A DNA stretch of 64,000 nt from Hypomesus transpacificus. Lineage: Eukaryota > Chordata > Actinopteri > Osmeriformes > Osmeridae. The DNA lies in assembly GCF_021917145.1 (NCBI RefSeq), contig NW_025813837.1:2509591-2573590 (forward strand), read 5' to 3'. How positions within the stretch are numbered: the first letter of the stretch is position 1; the number at the start of each line of letters is the position of its first letter. Below, one piece after another: positions 1-14,104 of this stretch. The position numbers were made by a program, and so were the translations under genes. A model generated the notes under the pieces. The model had not been told where the DNA came from, did not search any database, and saw only the letters and a list, made by a program, of their open reading frames with translations.

Positions 1-880
1 CAGCGTCGTGGTTTCGGATGGAAAAGTTATCCAGGCACATTGTTACCTGTCAATCATCGCGACATGTAGTGAAAAGGGTTTGCCGATACCGTAGCTTTGA
101 TGTGACGAAGGATGGAACCGCTCAATTAAAAGCCTATCAATGTGTAAGTAAATCAACGCCTATCAGTCTTGTCACATCAAACAAACGGTTATTGCACTAA
201 CCCGCCCACCCCATTAATCTCCCAGTGTGCGCTTGCCAACGTAAGGTCACGTCGGCGTTAGGGAAATCCCGGCACGGAGTCAATAAAGGAAAACGCATGC
301 TGTATTCTTCTGCGTGTTGATCGATTGATCAAAGGAGAGCAGAACAGGGGGAGAGGAGAGCAAGGATAGGTGGGCTGCAGTGGGCTGCAGTGGCAGTTGT
401 AAACGACCTTTCTACAACCGTTCCTTAGGTAGAGTTGACGAGAACAACAAACGGTGGCCATAAACACTGGATGCAGCGTTCCATTTTTGCCACAAACAAA
501 CGATGATAATTTTACAGAAACCGTGGTTTGAAAAAATACAAAATATCACCATTGTAAACACATTGAAGCAAAACACAGCTGTTGACAAAGTATTATTTTT
601 CTCCCAGCTCTGCGTGATGACATAGCTCTCTTGTCTGAGCAGTAACTCACACACGCTGAAGAATACATGAAAGTGAAGCAGTGCCATATATCACACTTCT
701 CTCCTGCACACTCATGTGTGCCCTAGCAAAGTCACATGGGGCCGTTTGTCATCCAAGCGTGCATTCTCATTTCGAACTCTGTGTTATAAGGGCTGTGGGC
801 CAAGCCTGACACTTGTGAAATATATCTCCTGCTGACCCTGGCTACTGCTGTAGCCTGGCAATTAATCCTCGCTCTGCAGA

Positions 881-1195
881 GGAGAGGAGAGCAGGATAGG
901 AGAGGTGGGGAGAGGAGAGGGGAGGTGGGGAGAGGAGAGGGGAGGGGAGGTGAGGAGAGGGGAGGTGAGGAGAGGAGAGGAGAGGGGAGGTGGGAAGAGG
1001 AGAGGAGAGGGGAGATGGGGAGAGGGGAGGTGGGGAGATGAGAGGAGAGGGGAGGTGGGGAGAGGAGAGGTGGGGAGAGGAGAGGTGGGGAGAGGAGAGA
1101 TGGGGATAAGAGAGGGGAGGTGGGGAGAGGAGAGGTGGGGAGAAGAAAGATGGGGATAAGAGAGGGGAGGTGGGGAGAGGAGAGGTGGGGTGGGG
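881..1195. repeat. Purine minisatellite (GGAGA/GGTGGGGA units)
   Basis: About 315 bases of almost pure G and A on the plus strand, built from degenerate units such as gagaggggaggtggg. The regular purine pattern leaves long open frames on both strands (Pro/Ser/Leu-rich on minus, Gly/Arg/Glu-rich on plus) that are not genes. Tracts like this can form G-quadruplex or triplex DNA, and the assembly gap lies only about 200 bases to the right. Confidence 0.9.
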
Positions 1196-1400
1196 CCCAT
1201 AAAGCATCCACAACACACCCTCACTAAGAGCTTCACGGAAGACCGCACAAACAACAGCAGTGATGACCAGTCAATGCTGCTCTTATTGATTGTCGTAGGA
1301 GCATGATGTTCCATTATTCCCCTCATGTCCCTTTTCCCCTTCATCTTGATCGTCATCCTTACTTTCATACAGTGTCTTTCAGTTGGATTTCCTTTCCTCC

Positions 1401-1500
1401 NNNNNNNNNNNNNNNNNNNNNNNNNNNNNNNNNNNNNNNNNNNNNNNNNNNNNNNNNNNNNNNNNNNNNNNNNNNNNNNNNNNNNNNNNNNNNNNNNNNN
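1401..1500. other. Assembly gap (100 N)
   Basis: A run of exactly 100 N, which is the usual placeholder for a gap of unknown size. Coordinates across it may not reflect true distance. Confidence 0.99.
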
Positions 1501-1918
1501 GGAAAGGTGTGACCGGTCTGACACCTGTTGTGACAAACTGTGAGAGAAAAGCTTGTGTGTAACACATCCAGCTTGAGTCACTGCTCCGATGAACCATGAC
1601 GAATATCTCTGAAGGCTTTCTGTAGATTAACAGTTGGGCTGAGGTTTCCATCTAGTGGTGAGCCAAGGAATTGCACCACCTGGCCTCGAGATAGATCGAG
1701 GATGTTTCCTGTGTTGGAGTTCCTACCGTCCTACCGTAAGACACTTGCTCGGTCTCATCCTGAACAGCTTTGTAAAGCTGTTGTAATATCTCACACAATA
1801 TATAGGCCCTGGCGAACACACCCTATTTTTCAATGAAGCAAGCGGGCTCTGAAGGCCCGCCCACCAATGAAAACGAAGATTTGGAAAATTAATATCGAGC
1901 AGAATTGTTTTTAGTTTT

Positions 1919-1949
<31 letters not shown>

Positions 1950-2282
1950 GATAAATAAAACAACAACCCGTTTCTGGTTTCTGTTTGTGACAATTGTACC
2001 GAAAACAACAAACGGCTTTTTGTCATGGGAACTTCCGGCTTGGACTACAAAATTACGTCACCCCTGAGCGCGCGAATTTTGCACCGGAAGCAAGCTCAAT
2101 TTAGTGTGTGCGAAAACACGCTTGTTGTGTACTATTGTAGGCTGCTGTTCCTTCTTCCTAACATTCATTACTTCTATTTTCGTAAAGTTACAACTTACCA
2201 AATGTACTTCAAGTGATAGCTAGCTAGTAATCCTATAGATTTTTCGGTATTTGTGTAGCAAATTTTGCTAGTCGGTGCAGTC

Positions 2283-4138
2283 ATGTCTGATGCCATATCT
2301 GATGCTGGCAGCGACATTAGCGGAGATGACAGTCAAGAAGATGTGATGACTCCGGCAGAGCTCATTACAAAGCTAGAAGAGGTAATATCCCAGAAGTTCA
2401 TTGTTGTTTGAGAGATGTTGTGAGGCGTATCTGTTTAACTTTCTGAGGTCTGGTTTCCTTTGCAAACTCCCCTAATAGCGCATAAGAACAAAAGCAAAGG
2501 CAAGCCCTGGGACACTTGCCGTGGTGAGACGCATCTTGACAGCAACAATGTATCTTCCCGTTTTCTTCTAGGCCTGGCTGAATGAGAAGTTTTCTCCTGA
2601 ACTTCTCGAGAATAAATCAGAGATGGTAGAATGTGTAATGGAACAACTCACTCATATGGTATGTAAACATAGCACCCAGGTTATGTTTTCGCACTTTACG
2701 TTCGTACATTTGCGGGCTATAAAGCTAACGACAATTATGTCGTCCCTGCATAGGAGGCTAACCTGCAGAGGGTTAGGAAAGGTGATTTGAAGGCCAGTAT
2801 ACACCGTATGGAAATAGACAGGATCCGCTTCGTTCTCAGTAGCTACCTGCGGTCCCGTCTCCAGAAGGTAGGCCAGCAGTTAAACCATGAATGCATGACG
2901 TACATACATTTGTGTTGCTTGCTTTTTCCACAGGTACAGTCTTGCACTTTTGAGGTTCTTACTGTTTAATTGTAACTTGTCTAACTACATGCTCTTATTG
3001 TTCTGCCCTTTGGGACTTATTTGGTTTCACACCGTATGCTACATGTTTAGGGGCTATCTCGTTGTTATGATCAGTGACCTATGCACTTTTGTAAAACTCT
3101 CTTGGAAGTCGCTTTGGATAAAACCGTCTGCTAAATGCATAAATGTAAATGACGTATCAGCTAAATCACCTGGACGTCATGAGTAGAGGGATATCAACGT
3201 TACTAGGATCAATACTATGATTAAACCTAGCAAAGCTCCCAAGTTCCATTCATTTCTGACTCGTTCTGCTTGTTTAGATCGAGAAATTCTTCTCACATGT
3301 CCTGGAGAAAGAGAAGTCACGAGCCGAGGGAGATCCATCCTTCCTGTCTCCTGAGGAGTTCGCTTTTGCCAAAGAGTAAGTTTCCTGCTCTTTAACTCTT
3401 CAGCTCTGCTATGCTGACACAGAGAGGGAGGGGTTTTGTGGGTCAGGTGTGTTTGTGTTCTGAAGTACATTCCTTGTCTCTCCCCAAGCAACGTAGCAAT
3501 ATCAAACCACTAATCTGTTTCCCTGATCCACTGTACAGATACCTGGCCAACACAGAGATGTATCTGAAGGCTGTAGCTTTAAAACACATGCCCCCTAACC
3601 TGCAGACGGTGGACATGCTGAAAGCTGGTAGGAGCTGTCAAATGTAAAAGCTCATCGATCTGTCCAAACAATTTCAAAATGTTTATTGATGTGTGTGTGT
3701 GTGTGTGGTGTGTCTAGTGCCAGAGCCATGCCTGGACTCCTTTGTGTTCCTGAGAGTGAAGGAGAGACAGGAGAACATCATGGTGGAGCCTGAGACTGAT
3801 GATCAGAGGTAACACACCTGCATTCCAGACTAGTCCCCAACCTGCTGCCTACCTGACATCAGTCTGCATGTACTCTTACTGTCCACTAGGTGGCGGTATT
3901 GGCCTACAACTCATTACATCAGTATTTCACCATTGAAAGTAAGCAGTAAATGGTGGAATTGAATTATGGACTGATCAAACAATAGTTTTAAATGAAAGTA
4001 CACCAGATTCTTTATGTGTTTGTTTGTTTGTTTTCCTTCAGAGAGTATGTTGTCGATTTCGAGGAAGGTTCACAGCATCTTATACGATATCGGACCATCG
4101 CACCGTTTGTTTCCTCTGGAGCGGTTCAGCTCATTTAA
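2283..4138 (+). CDS. gins4: GINS complex subunit 4 (SLD5)
   Basis: SLD5 is a subunit of the GINS tetramer, which joins Cdc45 and MCM2-7 in the CMG replicative helicase in the nucleus. Seven coding exons read as 2283-2381, 2572-2658, 2754-2867, 3278-3375, 3539-3627, 3718-3808 and 4042-4138. All have GT-AG borders and phases that close to 224 residues, against 223 in human. The start is the first ATG, giving MSDAISDAGSDISG with the acidic N-terminus typical of SLD5. The middle carries the helical A domain (AWLNEKFSPELLE, then RMEIDRIRFVLSSYLRSRL). The C-terminal beta-rich B domain ends in LIRYRTIAPFVSSGAVQLI, which is almost the human ending. The acceptor of exon 6 follows a GT repeat. In human this gene lies near GPAT4 and NKX6-3, both also present here. 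Identification is firm; UTR limits are not known. Confidence 0.97.
3052..3151 (+). repeat. SINE-like repeat with LINE-type 3' tail, in gins4 intron 3
   Basis: This 100-base stretch is the same repeat as the one at 24681-24785 on the other strand. Both share the order 'gttgttatgat', 'gtgacctatgcacttttgtaa', 'tcttggaagtcgcttt' and 'cgtctgctaaatg'. The last 40 bases resemble the 3' tail of the tRNA-derived SINEs elsewhere in the window, while the body differs. It is therefore probably a second family that uses the same LINE-type tail. Confidence 0.75.
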
Positions 4139-4555
4139 CTATCCAGGTACTAGTCTGTGTTTTAGTCCTTCAGTCCGTGTTCTGGAGGTCATGTTCTGTG
4201 CTGTATACATGGCTATGGTCTTTGCCTGACTGTGATATATATCTTACATAAGCCTCAGTGTTTTTTTTCCTGTCACTATTTTTAGCCCACACTTTTTGCT
4301 CTGGACATTGTTTCATGGCAACCGAAATTTGTTCTATCTGACACCACATTGCCGGAACGGTAATGAGGGGATTTGACGTTTGAATGGGTCCATGGCTCTT
4401 GAACGTTGGAAGTCCTAATCCTCCCAGAGTGTAGATAAATGTCTCAGCAGGGCTTACCAAAACAGCTTTGGGAAAACACTGATGGAAGAAATCTGCTTAT
4501 TTGATGCTGCCACAACTGGCTGGCCAGTTATATCAACTGCAGAATATGACAGAAT

Positions 4556-4561
4556 AATAAA
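4556..4561 (+). terminator. Candidate poly(A) signal of gins4
   Basis: AATAAA lies 418 bases after the gins4 stop codon and is the first canonical signal I see downstream. Use of this site is inferred. Confidence 0.5.
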
Positions 4562-6840
4562 CATTTCTGATAGTGTGTCAATATATTTTCTGAATTTGTT
4601 CTCTTATTTTTTTCCCCTCTATTTTTTCAGGTGCCTGTTTATCCTCGGTTGAGATGCAGTGTGTTGCTCGCTTCAGTTTGAGATGGTTGACTGGAGGATC
4701 TTGTCGGCTCATTATTGAACTCCTCTGAGCAAATGAGAGTGGACGTGTTCTAATTAGGACCCTAAAGATCCAGGAATGAGCCCCACCACTCTGCCTAGCT
4801 GTGGACAGAGCTTTCTCAACTGCACTTCTTACCTGAGAGGAAACAGACTACTCCAGGGGCCTTCTGTGTATTTTCACAAGTAGTGAATGAGCATATGTGG
4901 GCCACATGAGACTGCGATGGTCGTATGTGATTACAGGACAGGCCCTCCATAAATGAGATACACACTCTCACACCCATGACACTCTTGGGTGACTGCTTCG
5001 TCTCAGCAATGACTATATTTTGTGTAGTAATTGTTCTGTTGTCCATTTGGTCATGCTTTCCCTTTTGTAAATATATTGTTTTGGTGTGAAGCTGAGTTGT
5101 CTTGTTTCAGGTAGGATGGTAATGCAATGATTTCCAGGTTGTGATCATTTTCACTTTTAGAATAAGCCATCACATTCGTATTTCCTGTTGTCTGAGTGGT
5201 GGTATCTCTCAATTTTCTCCTGAATCGTGCAGTTCAGTCTATTTACATGTGCATTGTTAGTGTCTGACATCTTGGGAGGTATCTCATGCTGTCTTATAAC
5301 TCTCAGTCAAGTTAATAAATATGATACTTGGAACAGTTTTAATACCGCCCATGAGTGAAATAAGAGCATTCCAAACCACGAGTGACAGAAGGATGTTCAA
5401 GTTTGTGTGATTTGTCAAACAGGAAGTGTGTAGTAGCTACTGTTTCCATGGTCCTTATCCTCCAATCACCTTCGAGACTGAGCCAGAAGTGTGCTACTAC
5501 CTGGGCCGACATCGACGGCGTCAAATGAATAATCTGATTCTGATAACCTGGTTGTCTGGTTCTGACTAAAGCACTAACAGCTACGTGCAAGAGCACACGC
5601 CAGTTCCCAATCACCACATTGCCACATCATTTTGATGAGCTTCTTTGGAGATATGTTGTGACGGTTGATTTATATCGCAATGTTAAAGAAATTTCCTATC
5701 CTGCTTAATCATGGGGTTTTCATCATCTGATGAATCTGACAGAAGTTGTTGTGTGTTGTAATTTACTTTTACTTGAAAATACATAATTGGAAGTAATACC
5801 TTTTACTTCCACTCATCACTGCAATGAAGCCTAATTATATTGAACTAAGATGGTTAGTGTATAATTATGCCCATGCATCTTTTAAGTATACCTGTTGTGA
5901 CTTAACATTGATTGATGGACAGCCTATACATTAATTCTAAAAGTTTGCAGCTAGATGCAGTGTCAGAGTACTCATCAAAATGGTGTCACTAAAGTAGGCT
6001 ATCTACATGTTAATTCCACATAATAGCACATCCAACTTTACATGGGCCTATAGTACACATAGTATGTAAAGTGATAATTGATCGTTTTTCTGTCACGCCC
6101 TGGTGATTGACGTCCAGGCTGTTGTATAACATGGCGTTCCTCTGGTCACGTCTGCTAAGCACCGGAGAAATGGCACTGGAGAAGGTATGTGGGCCACCAG
6201 ACACCGAGAGAAGGAAGGACCTTCAGCAGAAGGTTTGGACCCCGGCCCAGGGTTCAGTGCGACCATCGTTCGATCAATAACGCCTGGAATAGAACCAGTT
6301 ATCGGAACAGTCCCCATAGGCCTACCTGTGTAGTGCTGAGTTACTGAAACCTCTGTGCCTCAACACCCCACCTCAGTAATCAATACTAATCTCATCTCTG
6401 ATGCCTTATCATGTGACTTGGTGGTGATGCGATCATTGTTCATTTACGGGTAAACGCTCTGTTCTCCTCTGGTCATCAGACAGAGACTATGTTGTATTGC
6501 GCAAGAAGGATTAAGTTGATTAGTCAAAAGAATTTGGAGGCGGGGCATATGGGTCGTCCTTACAAAGGAAGGAAGAGGAGGTGTAAGTATTGGCTCTACT
6601 CACTCAAGATGAATAAATGACAACCAACAACAGTTAGCCTACAATATATTTGTACTGTCTTCTAGAATAAACTTTCTAAAAGGGCAGGCTACGGTTCATT
6701 TGACAGAGGAAATTAGAAAATGATGGCTTTTGATATTTAGGAATATAATGACATCAACTCGTGGATTGATTATCAGGTTGTTGTAGAATATTCTGTAGGC
6801 TATTCTTGGTTCACCTTTGCCGTTCCAAACTAGGTTAGGA
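4562..6840. other. Intergenic region between gins4 and the PPP1R3 gene
   Basis: No coding exon recognised. A consensus-like donor (aag|gtatgt at 6185) follows an open stretch at about 6131-6184. This could be the 5' exon of the PPP1R3 gene, whose single coding exon is preceded by acceptor-like AG sites at 6830-6838. The frames of the two pieces do not join, so if real it is probably untranslated. Confidence 0.4.
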
Positions 6841-7566
6841 ATGCCTGCTGGAGGGTCTATTGTCCAGGGCCCTGAGAACCTGAGTCTGTTCTTCGGCCAG
6901 CTCCCTCCCCTGCCCCCACTCTTCCGTGGCACGGATCTGAAAGCCCTTCGACCCTGCATTCGAAAGTTCTCCAGCCCGACCTCCGCAATGTTCCGGGGAG
7001 AGCATGGACATTATCGGGAACAATCGAAGAAGAAGCGTGTGGTTTTCGCTGACTCCAAAGGAATGTCCCTAACAGCCGTGAGAGTCTTGTTTGAGATTGA
7101 GGAGCGTCCTCGGATGATCCCTCTACCGTCGCTACGAGAGCTGGGGGCCATGACGAACGGCACAGTCAGCACATGCAGACAGGGGCCACAGTGGAGGCTA
7201 GACTTTCAACTGCCCGCACCAGACGTCGCTTCCAGACTGCAGGATGTGATGGTCCTCCTGGAGAACTGCAGCGTGTCTGCCTCTGCCATTCATGGGACCG
7301 TGCGTGTGATGAATGTCAGCTATGAGAAGGACGTCCACATACGGATCACCTTTAATTCCTGGCGTAGCTACCTCGACGCGCCATGTGCTTTCATGCAGCA
7401 ACTGTATAGCGGACACGATAAAGACATCTTTGAGTTTACCGTTGCCTTCCCTAAATCTCTGGATGAGAAGGACAAGATAGAATTCTGTTTTCAGTATCTG
7501 CCTGGTGGCTACACAACTCCATTCTGGGATAACAACAATGGGAAGAACTATATCCTTTGTCACTGA
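6841..7566 (+). CDS. ppp1r3c-like: Protein phosphatase 1 regulatory subunit 3, C-type (glycogen-targeting)
   Basis: Glycogen-targeting subunits bring the PP1 catalytic subunit to glycogen, where it dephosphorylates glycogen synthase and phosphorylase. The coding part is one exon of 241 residues from the ATG at 6841. The PP1-docking RVxF motif is RVVF at residues 66-69, in the context KKKRVVFADSKGMSLTAV, closest in memory to PPP1R3C. A CBM21 glycogen-binding domain covers about 128-240, with NVSYEKDVHIRITFNSWRSY and the hallmark WDNNNGKNY at 229-237. The protein stops four residues after that motif, while PPP1R3B and PPP1R3C continue for some 40 residues or more. The last CBM21 strand and the tail are therefore short. 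An upstream leader exon is possible, because the family often has one. The family is certain; 3C against another fish duplicate (such as a '3C2' type) is less so. Confidence 0.93.
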   Translation: MPAGGSIVQGPENLSLFFGQLPPLPPLFRGTDLKALRPCIRKFSSPTSAMFRGEHGHYREQSKKKRVVFADSKGMSLTAVRVLFEIEERPRMIPLPSLRELGAMTNGTVSTCRQGPQWRLDFQLPAPDVASRLQDVMVLLENCSVSASAIHGTVRVMNVSYEKDVHIRITFNSWRSYLDAPCAFMQQLYSGHDKDIFEFTVAFPKSLDEKDKIEFCFQYLPGGYTTPFWDNNNGKNYILCH

Positions 7567-7623
7567 TTGTTTTTTTTTTATCGCCCGACCTTTTTCTTGC
7601 TGAAATGTTGCTTTCTGTTATGA

Positions 7624-7629
7624 ATTAAA
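7624..7629 (+). terminator. Candidate poly(A) signal (ATTAAA) of the PPP1R3 gene
   Basis: ATTAAA lies 58 bases after the stop codon, followed by a T-rich stretch. It is the common variant signal. Use is inferred. Confidence 0.4.
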
Positions 7630-8335
7630 CTGTTTTTAATTACTTTTATTTGTATTGTTTTAAATTGTATACTTGCTAGACTTTTGAGTTAATTGCAACT
7701 GAAATAGGTCTCATCTCAGAAACCAGAGTTCTCAATGCCATTACGCTGAGTTTCACCCAAATTAACTGTCAGTTTTCAGGACCAAAATAGTTTGAATAAG
7801 GGATGTTTTACACAAAAGCTAACTTTCTGTGATGGTTTTTATGTAAGGAAACAAACAGACATGATCATTGATGTTACTAGGAGTCCCCAGATAAAATCTG
7901 TTTAGACTTTCAGCTGGGAACATTTGTTAAGTATTAGGCATTCATCTCAAACCAGGGGGAGAACACAGATATACAGACACAATGTTACTTGACTTAAATA
8001 ATGGTATCTGTACAATATGGTTGTCACCAGTACATGAAATGCTCTGAACTCTGGCCACATCCCCAGCCATTTCGTCTTTCACTGCCCACCAGCCTTATCC
8101 CTAGATGTGTTGCTACTATACATGACAATTCTGAGTTCTAGAACAGAGAGATGGAGGGGGAGGGGGGGGAACAGCATGCGTAAGCCCTCATGATGAGGGC
8201 TGCCCCAGATGTGTGACTGTGCTCTACATAGGATGGGTTCCATAGCTCTGCAGCAAACGTCCCCGCGGTTCCTCTGCAGAGAGAACCACCGCGACCATCC
8301 AAGTCCTGGTCGGCCCCTCCCCCCCTCCATCCCCC

Positions 8336-11215
<2,880 letters not shown>

Positions 11216-11227
11216 GTTTGCCGGCTT

Positions 11228-14038
11228 CTGTGGACAGAAAGAGGAGGGTCAGAGTCGTAAGGTCGGCTGCACTCATCCCCTCAGGAATGTCTGGGGGGAG
11301 ACACACACTGCTCCAGGAAAATAACAATGAAAAAGCCAACAGTTCAGACCAAATTCAATGAACCTTTATGCAGGAGTCGGTGGTCACATCTCCTCTGCTG
11401 TTATTTACAGAGCTTCTCAATCTCCTTCTCGACCCCCGTCTTGCCCTCTGTCCCCCTCCCTCCCCTTTGTCCCCCTCCCTCCCCCTCCTTCCCCTCTGTC
11501 CCCCTCTCTCTCCCTCTTTCCCCCTCTCTCCTCCTCTCTCACCCTCTCTACTCTTGCCCTTCTCTGACATTTCCCTCCCTACAATATACAACCCTGTATT
11601 AGCCCCTCAGCTAAGCGACGGGCGTCTGCAGGTCCCCATCATTTCATAACCCACCTACAGTCTCCTGGCAACCACACAGTGAAGGCTATTATGTTCACAC
11701 AATGGCAATTTCACTAACAGCTTCCTCATCTGCGATTTCTCAAGGAAGGCATTGTAAAACGTGCGTTTATAGTTTTGTCGGATTGCGTCGAGATGGAGGG
11801 AAACGACTGAGTCAGCCCAACAGGAACTGCTTGAGGGGATTCTTGCAGCAGTTTCAAGGCATTTAAAGTCATAAAGGACATAGAAAACCAAGAGGTGACA
11901 CCACCAGGTGAAATATGACCCAATATATTTGTTTGTCATCAGTCTGGGGATCCAAGCCGGTGCACACAGCCTTGAATACTGGACTGAGTGTGAGACTGAA
12001 CAGTGGCTCACGTCTACTAGCGTTGATTAGCTGTCATCTCTCCTCTCCTGAATTGATCGCCCCATTGACGTGTCCCCAAAAATGATTATCTCTATGATAT
12101 TGTCCTGAGGCTAGATGTGCTCCTTGATATTCTACAGTCTCTCTATCCATTTCATTCCTCCATTCTGCACAGTGAAACGTTTCTCTGCTACATTGCTTGT
12201 TATGATATTTGTCTGCCTCATCACTCCTTTTGATTCCATGACCTGTTTCCCACCAATCCCAGAAAAGCCAAGAAACCCACAACAAAGCACATGGCACGTT
12301 TCCCCGCCATCTCAAGCCAACACGCATCATGGCATATGCTGAAGCAGTGAGGTTCCTGGGAGCACGCTGCTAGCGAATAACACTGAGGGCAGAAAAACGA
12401 CTGTAAGCTTGTTTGGGGATAATGTGAGGCTGTGTCACACATGGGCGAACCTGCCTTGTGCTGCTAGCGGTTCAGGTCCAGTCCGTAATTGACATGGTGC
12501 GGCAGCTCATTAAGGCTTATGCGGTGAGAGAGGAGCCGGCACCTTTGTGTTGTGCTGTGGCTGGAGGGTGCGTACTGGGGCTTGTTGGTTGTGTGTGTGT
12601 GTGTGTATATGTTGTGAGTCTCTCCCAGCTGCTGCAGCTGTTCTCGCCCTGTGTTCTCTGTGTGTCCTCTCACATAGAAAACGAGGGCAAGAAGAGATTC
12701 TCACAGGACGGTCATCAAAGCATTTGTAGGTCCCCGGTCGCGCTTGCCCCATTTTCAGACGTTTCAAATGTTCAAATGTGGCGTTCCCATATCATTCAAA
12801 TCGTCACATTTCCTTGCACTCAATTATGCATTGGTGTGCTGAATTGTCAGTCAGTCTAGTCAGAATGACTATGTGCCCTAAATAGGGAGCATCCCTTGAA
12901 CAGAACTAACAACTATGGACCAAAATATCAACTGTGTATATCAGGATGGCTAAGCCTAATTTGAATATGGTAATTCATGCACTTCCTGTTTGTGTTTGAT
13001 GTTTTCCAGCATTATTTTCCTCCACAGTCTTCTAGTTCTATGCATGGAAAATGTGCTCATAGTAGCAACCCAATGAAGGGCACATTACTCACTCTGCCCT
13101 GTGATATATAAACCTGCTACACTCATACATTATCACACAACATATCTCCATGTGACACTGCCATGATGGATTTCACTGCATCTACTGAGCAGAAATAGGC
13201 AGAGAGGTTTCCATGGTTCGAAGAGACGTTGTCTACTGGAGTTGTGGGTATCAGGTGCCGACGAAAGGCTTGATAAGAGTCGTAGGACGTGTGCTGTGAG
13301 GTGGAGGGTAACATATGTGAGAGTCAGTAGAGCGGGGTTAAAGGAGCAGATCTCTCTGCATGGCTTGGGAAGAAGATGGTATCATAGACAGTGAGAATGC
13401 ATATTTGCCATGGAGGATTAGATACGCTTTATCTCAATTCTAAATCATATTTGTAAAGTGTATCTTTTAGTCAGCTCTTTGTTCAGGTTTATGCACATCA
13501 GATCATGGTAATCATCATTGATTGGTTGATTCGGTGAGCCTTTTGCCTCTCCATCTGTATCTCCTTGTCTTTACTATCATTGGCACATAGCAGAGATTCA
13601 GTACATATTTTAATCACTGATTTGCCAAGGAATATCAAAACAACATATTTAGCATCAAATCAACTGTTAAGTTAACTATTAACTGAGAGGAACTTAGCCT
13701 TCAGAAGACCAGAGATACAAAGACACTGACCAGTAAGATCAACAGCATAATAAAACAAGAGATGCCATACCTTTGCTTGGCGGCAGAACGTCTCTGGAAA
13801 GTCTGACAGGTCCTCTAGCAGAGGAGATGAGTGTAACTGGAGATGCCCTACCGTCCCCTCCCCTTCTCACTCCTCTCCTCTTCTGCAGTCGATGATAGAT
13901 ACCCTATGAAAAGCGATTAGGAGCTGAACACACTGCCTGCCTTCTCCTCCCCCCTCTCTCACTCTCTCTCTCGTTTACACTTCGTCCCTCCCTGCCTCCC
14001 TCCCTCCCACCTCTTTTTTCTTTATCCCGTGGTTCGCA

Positions 14039-14104
<66 letters not shown>

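Larger units (their letters stand above)
1..2282. other. Left flank without a recognised gene
   Basis: I recognise no coding exon here. The stretch holds a purine-rich minisatellite, the assembly gap, a T-run joined to a G-run of about 22 bases near 1918-1950, and the upstream region of gins4. Open frames across the minisatellite and the gap are low-complexity artefacts. The last 250 bases before 2283 probably contain the gins4 promoter and 5' UTR, but I see no clear TATA box. Confidence 0.6.

Noticed and set aside
732-1581. Long Pro/Ser/Leu-rich frames on the minus strand
   Set aside because: They follow a purine minisatellite and the N gap; several frames are open at once and there is no conserved sequence or splice structure.
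6093-6317. Extra coding exon upstream of PPP1R3 (open frame with ATG and donor at 6185)
   Set aside because: The frame does not join in phase with the ATG-containing exon; at most an untranslated leader.
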